Source of the DNA: Multifurca ochricompacta
Lineage: Eukaryota; Basidiomycota; Agaricomycetes; Russulales; Russulaceae
Assembly (NCBI GenBank): GCA_022496185.1
Contig: WTXG01000053.1
Span: forward strand, 1-64,000
Length of the DNA stretch: 64,000 nt
Reading direction: 5' to 3'
The notes under the pieces are model-generated. The model was not told where the DNA came from. It did not search any database and was given only the letters and a program-made list of their open reading frames with translations. Shown here piece by piece: positions 61,423 to 64,000 of the stretch (within the stretch, counting starts at the first letter, position 1; the number at the start of each line of letters is the position of its first letter). Both the position numbers and the translations under genes were made by a program.

Positions 61423-61682
61423 TTATCTTTTCAAGTGTGTGGGTCAGGGTCCTGCATTAGGTCCCTTGATCGGGGTGCGGGGTGTGTGTTTAGCCAACAC
61501 AAAGCAGTGTCTTCAACGCATATGACGTCACTACTACATACGTCATTCCTATCGCTTTAGCATCTAATCACCTGGACTTTGTCAATAATCTTGACATTGA
61601 ACCCAATGCTTGATTGTGTATGTTCCCCACACATTGTCACAATTCTCTTAATTCTGACATCTTCCAATAGCTATATCAAACT

Positions 61683-62168
61683 ATGATGCCATACAACCAA
61701 ACCATTAAGGATGAAGCCGAGTATGCCAACAGCCTGGTCCTGGTGCAACTGAAGACAAGTTCCATGTCACTTATAATGGCATCCTTACACACTGGTTCCC
61801 CACTTCCCAAGGTTATGTTATAGATCATCGAGTCATGGAAACCAGAATACATCATCGTATGTCATGCCGGAAAAAAACGAAACCCCCTTCTCATAGTCAA
61901 GCTCAAACACCCCAACAAATGGACAATGGCTGGGAAGGATGAGATCTGGGATGACCTCACAACATATATAGAGGGGCAGTTTGACCTTACTCAATACAAC
62001 ACTATCTATGGAGTGGGGGGTATTGGCCTACATTGGATAGTGTACAAGATAGAAAAGTTGGGAGATCATCAGCTTTCTGAGATGCAGGGTTGGAAAGACG
62101 ATATCGCTAGTGGCACATCATACACACAGTTCCAGACCATATCCAGTCTTGTACATAACATAACCTGA
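61683..62168 (+). pseudogene. Frameshifted hypothetical gene of an Agaricomycete-type family
   Basis: Segments in different frames: EAEYANSLVLVQLK (frame of 61683), then YNGILTHWFPTSQGYVIDHR (+1 frame, about 61765-61830), then LLIVKLKHPNKWTMAGKDE and TQYNTIYGVGGIGLHWIVYK back in the first frame (61880-62168). From memory this resembles short uncharacterised proteins common in basidiomycete genomes; no function is known to me. A solo LTR adjoins its 3' end. Confidence 0.5.
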
Positions 62169-62169
62169 C

Positions 62170-62894
62170 TGTCCTGGATGCGCATCTTTGGCATCCCGGA
62201 CCGCTTGAAAGTCATCCTGAGGGCGCGCGTGTTATACAAGTCGACTTTCTTAGATTTAGATAAGATAAGAAGGAGTCCGGACCGATCTGACCCGGTCCAC
62301 GCGATGCAAAGTAGTTGCTGCCCTATGCAGCAATGGACATTATAGATACACGCGGCCATTGTTTGAGTAATACAAACTGATAATCTGATTATAGTGTAGT
62401 CTAAAGTAGTCTAGTATGTATTTTAGATAATGCCAGACGGGCAGAAACGATCGCGCGTTAGTAAATAAGATGTGTCAGGGTACTTAGGAGAGTAGCTACT
62501 GATAACTAATTAGATTTACATCACACCCTCGATCTGTTTTGCTATTTTGTTAGAATAGTACTAGGACTTATTTAAAGACACCCTGAAGCACGCTGCAGAC
62601 CCCATCTTGTCCTCTTGGGGCTGTAGGTGCGCTTTATCGCTTTATCTTTGTATTTACTTAGGCCCAACTGATCTTGTCCTCTTGGGGCTGTAGGCTCTTA
62701 GCAAAGTTCAATATAGGTTTATTCTTGCTGCATAAGCAAGGCAGAGTCCTCTGACTGCTTCAAGCCTTACGTGTGCATTAATATCTGTGTTCTGGGCAGC
62801 TTCCGACTAGGATTTCATCACCTCTGAGTTTACTATGACTTTTACATCTTATCTAATCTAACACTGCAAGTGCGGGATAGAAGCACCCGTTACA
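62170..62894 (+). repeat. Solo LTR of the Gyp3 family
   Basis: 725 bp, starts TGTCCTGGATG, ends CCGTTACA, perfect duplication CTGAC (62165-62169, 62895-62899). TATTTAAA at 62569 and ATCTTGTCCT at 62604, 35 nt apart. CpG sites are better preserved than in Gyp3. Confidence 0.95.
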
Positions 62895-62899
62895 CTGAC

Positions 62900-63296
62900 C
62901 ATATCTTTGTGAACATACTTTGTTCTTCGGCTCCATAACTCGTGAAGCACCACCTGCGACTCAGGTTGCTCTTAGAGAACACACTCTTGTAGTTACTGCA
63001 TGCATGTTATATATTGGATTAAAAAAAGAATACATCCTGCAGGACATTGATGGCCATGGCCCATGTATGGTATATGGAAGGTTATATTCGATGAATATGA
63101 GCCCACGTATAGCAGAACAAAGAAATCCGAAAATTACATAAATGGTTGGGGCTGAACTCTCACAGTACAGCCCCTGTAAGTCACGGGCGCAAGTGTACAA
63201 CTCAAAATGGAGTAGAGCCATCGTTCGCCCTATGTTCGGTGGATTTCGAAGCAGGGCCAGCTCTACAAATTGCATACATGAACTCACTTCTGAATT
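62900..63296. other. Intergenic or 3' region, nothing firm
   Basis: A 73-codon plus-strand ORF (62920-63141) and a longer one (63142-63555) overlap the zinc-finger gene on the other strand and show no domain. Confidence 0.45.
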
Positions 63297-64000
63297 TTAC
63301 GTTTTCCTGGGCATGTCACACACCTTTCGCCTGCGGAGTAGCGTCCGCTCGGGTTTTGCACCCGACGGCAAGTCCTCATACGCCACAGAGCGCGTGATCT
63401 TTCCAGAAAGGGGAACAAGCGGAAAGCGAGAGAAAGGGACGGGGGGTATTTCGTCAAGGAGTTCCCTGAGAGAGGATTTTTGGGGAACAGTTGGCGCTGT
63501 AAAGGGTTGGAAACCGGACAAAGGCATTGAACACTCCCGTTGCGATTCCATGTAAAGCTCAGTGGTCTTAGAGGATCCTATGGAGTGAGTTTGCGAAAGA
63601 GGGAGCACAGGAGAATGTGACGGAGGAGCGCGTCTTCGTGAACGTCTCCTGGTAGCTCTGGCCCTGACAGCAGAGCGATACGGATGCAGTGAAAGTGGAG
63701 TTGTCAGGCGTGGAATATCAAGGAGTGGCTCGTCGGGCGTGGGAAAAGTCACATTTTGGTGCTTCAACGGACAGAAAGCGCCGCGTGTGCATGCAGACCC
63801 TAAGAGACACGGTGTATATTTCATATCTGTCCATCTTTGCTCTTAAAGTCAGCTCTCGATCAGGTTTTGAGTCTCACGTACAGGGTATGGGATCCACAGG
63901 GTGCATAAAGACACAGTCTCTGCTTCCACGATGACACAGCCCCTGTATATACTCGTAGCAATGTGCCACCCGGACGCCACGTTTTGGTCGTTGGCCAAGA
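63297..64000 (-). CDS. CCCH-type zinc-finger protein, 3' part, two exons
   Basis: Minus strand, 5' end outside the window. Exon 63882-64000 encodes finger 1, CYEYIQGLCHRGSRDCVFMH (C-X7-C-X6-C-X3-H). A 55-nt intron, 63827-63881, has GTACGT, branch-like GCTGAC and ACAG. Exon 63297-63826 continues in frame with finger 2, CLLGSACTRGAFCPLKH (C-X5-C-X5-C-X3-H), then TPDEPLLDIP, a basic RRRSRRR patch and a low-complexity tail ending CDMPRKT. Tandem CCCH fingers usually bind RNA. The plus-strand ORF at 63142-63555 is then a shadow. Not named further. Confidence 0.75.

Noticed and set aside
63142..63555. 137-codon plus-strand ORF
   Set aside because: The minus strand over the same DNA continues two CCCH fingers across a canonical intron, so the plus ORF is most likely a shadow.

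Overview
The window looks like TE-packed DNA of a filamentous fungus, most likely a basidiomycete (Agaricomycete). The evidence is the dominance of Tf1/Tf2-like chromodomain Ty3/Gypsy elements and copia elements, Tc1/mariner and hAT transposons, short introns of fungal type (a 55-nt intron with GTACGT, CTGAC and ACAG at the right edge), and mutation of transposons concentrated at CpG. No species is claimed. Only about 59.2-64.0 kb resembles ordinary chromosomal DNA; the first ~59 kb is nested mobile elements.

Layout. 1-13035: a minus-strand chromodomain Gypsy (Gyp1, cut by the left window edge) whose 5' LTR is split at its TATA box by a young copia (Cop1, 6166-12702, TSD TTATA). 13036-13322: decayed LTR remnant. 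13323-15337: palindromic Tc1/mariner derivative Pal1 carrying a hAT MITE. 15340-59189: an old copia (Cop2, minus) that has received a hAT MITE, a Cop1-type solo LTR, a hAT-like element hAT-T1 (itself split by a 1.1-kb solo LTR), a second hAT-like element (hAT-X, carrying palindrome Pal2, itself carrying a solo Gypsy LTR) and, inside its 5' LTR, a complete second copia (Cop3, 26808-59085, TSD GTATC). Cop3 holds Gyp2 (28756-35953, plus, TSD CTATA), palindrome Pal3 (37505-39114), Gyp3 (40040-56853, minus, TSD TGCAT) and a solo LTR. Gyp3 holds a Cop1-type solo LTR, Gyp4 (45964-54068, plus, TSD TCGTG) and hAT-T2; Gyp4 holds one more solo LTR. Nesting is five deep, and subtracting the insertions from Cop3 returns about 6.05 kb, a normal copia length. 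Cop2 and Cop3 are paralogues, so each supplies the empty sites for insertions in the other.

How the parts work. The Gypsy elements have gag, then pol in the -1 frame (protease, RT, RNase H, integrase, chromodomain); Gyp1, Gyp2 and Gyp4 also have a third ORF between pol and the 3' LTR. In Gyp2, Gyp3 and Gyp4 the sequence just after the 5' LTR is complementary to 10-12 nt lying 34-35 nt downstream of the TATA box, a different sequence in each family but always matched. This is the signature of Tf1-style self-primed reverse transcription. The copias instead carry a primer site matching the anticodon arm of initiator tRNA-Met. The three Tc1/mariner elements are all long palindromes made of half a transposase, and their ~213-bp ends are themselves bounded by inverted TIR copies. 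One such end unit has become a free MITE and sits in the exact centre of Pal3.

Right flank: a 133-codon ORF of unknown function, a tRNA-like sequence, a frameshifted hypothetical gene with an adjacent solo LTR, and the 3' part of a minus-strand gene for a protein with two CCCH zinc fingers split by an intron.
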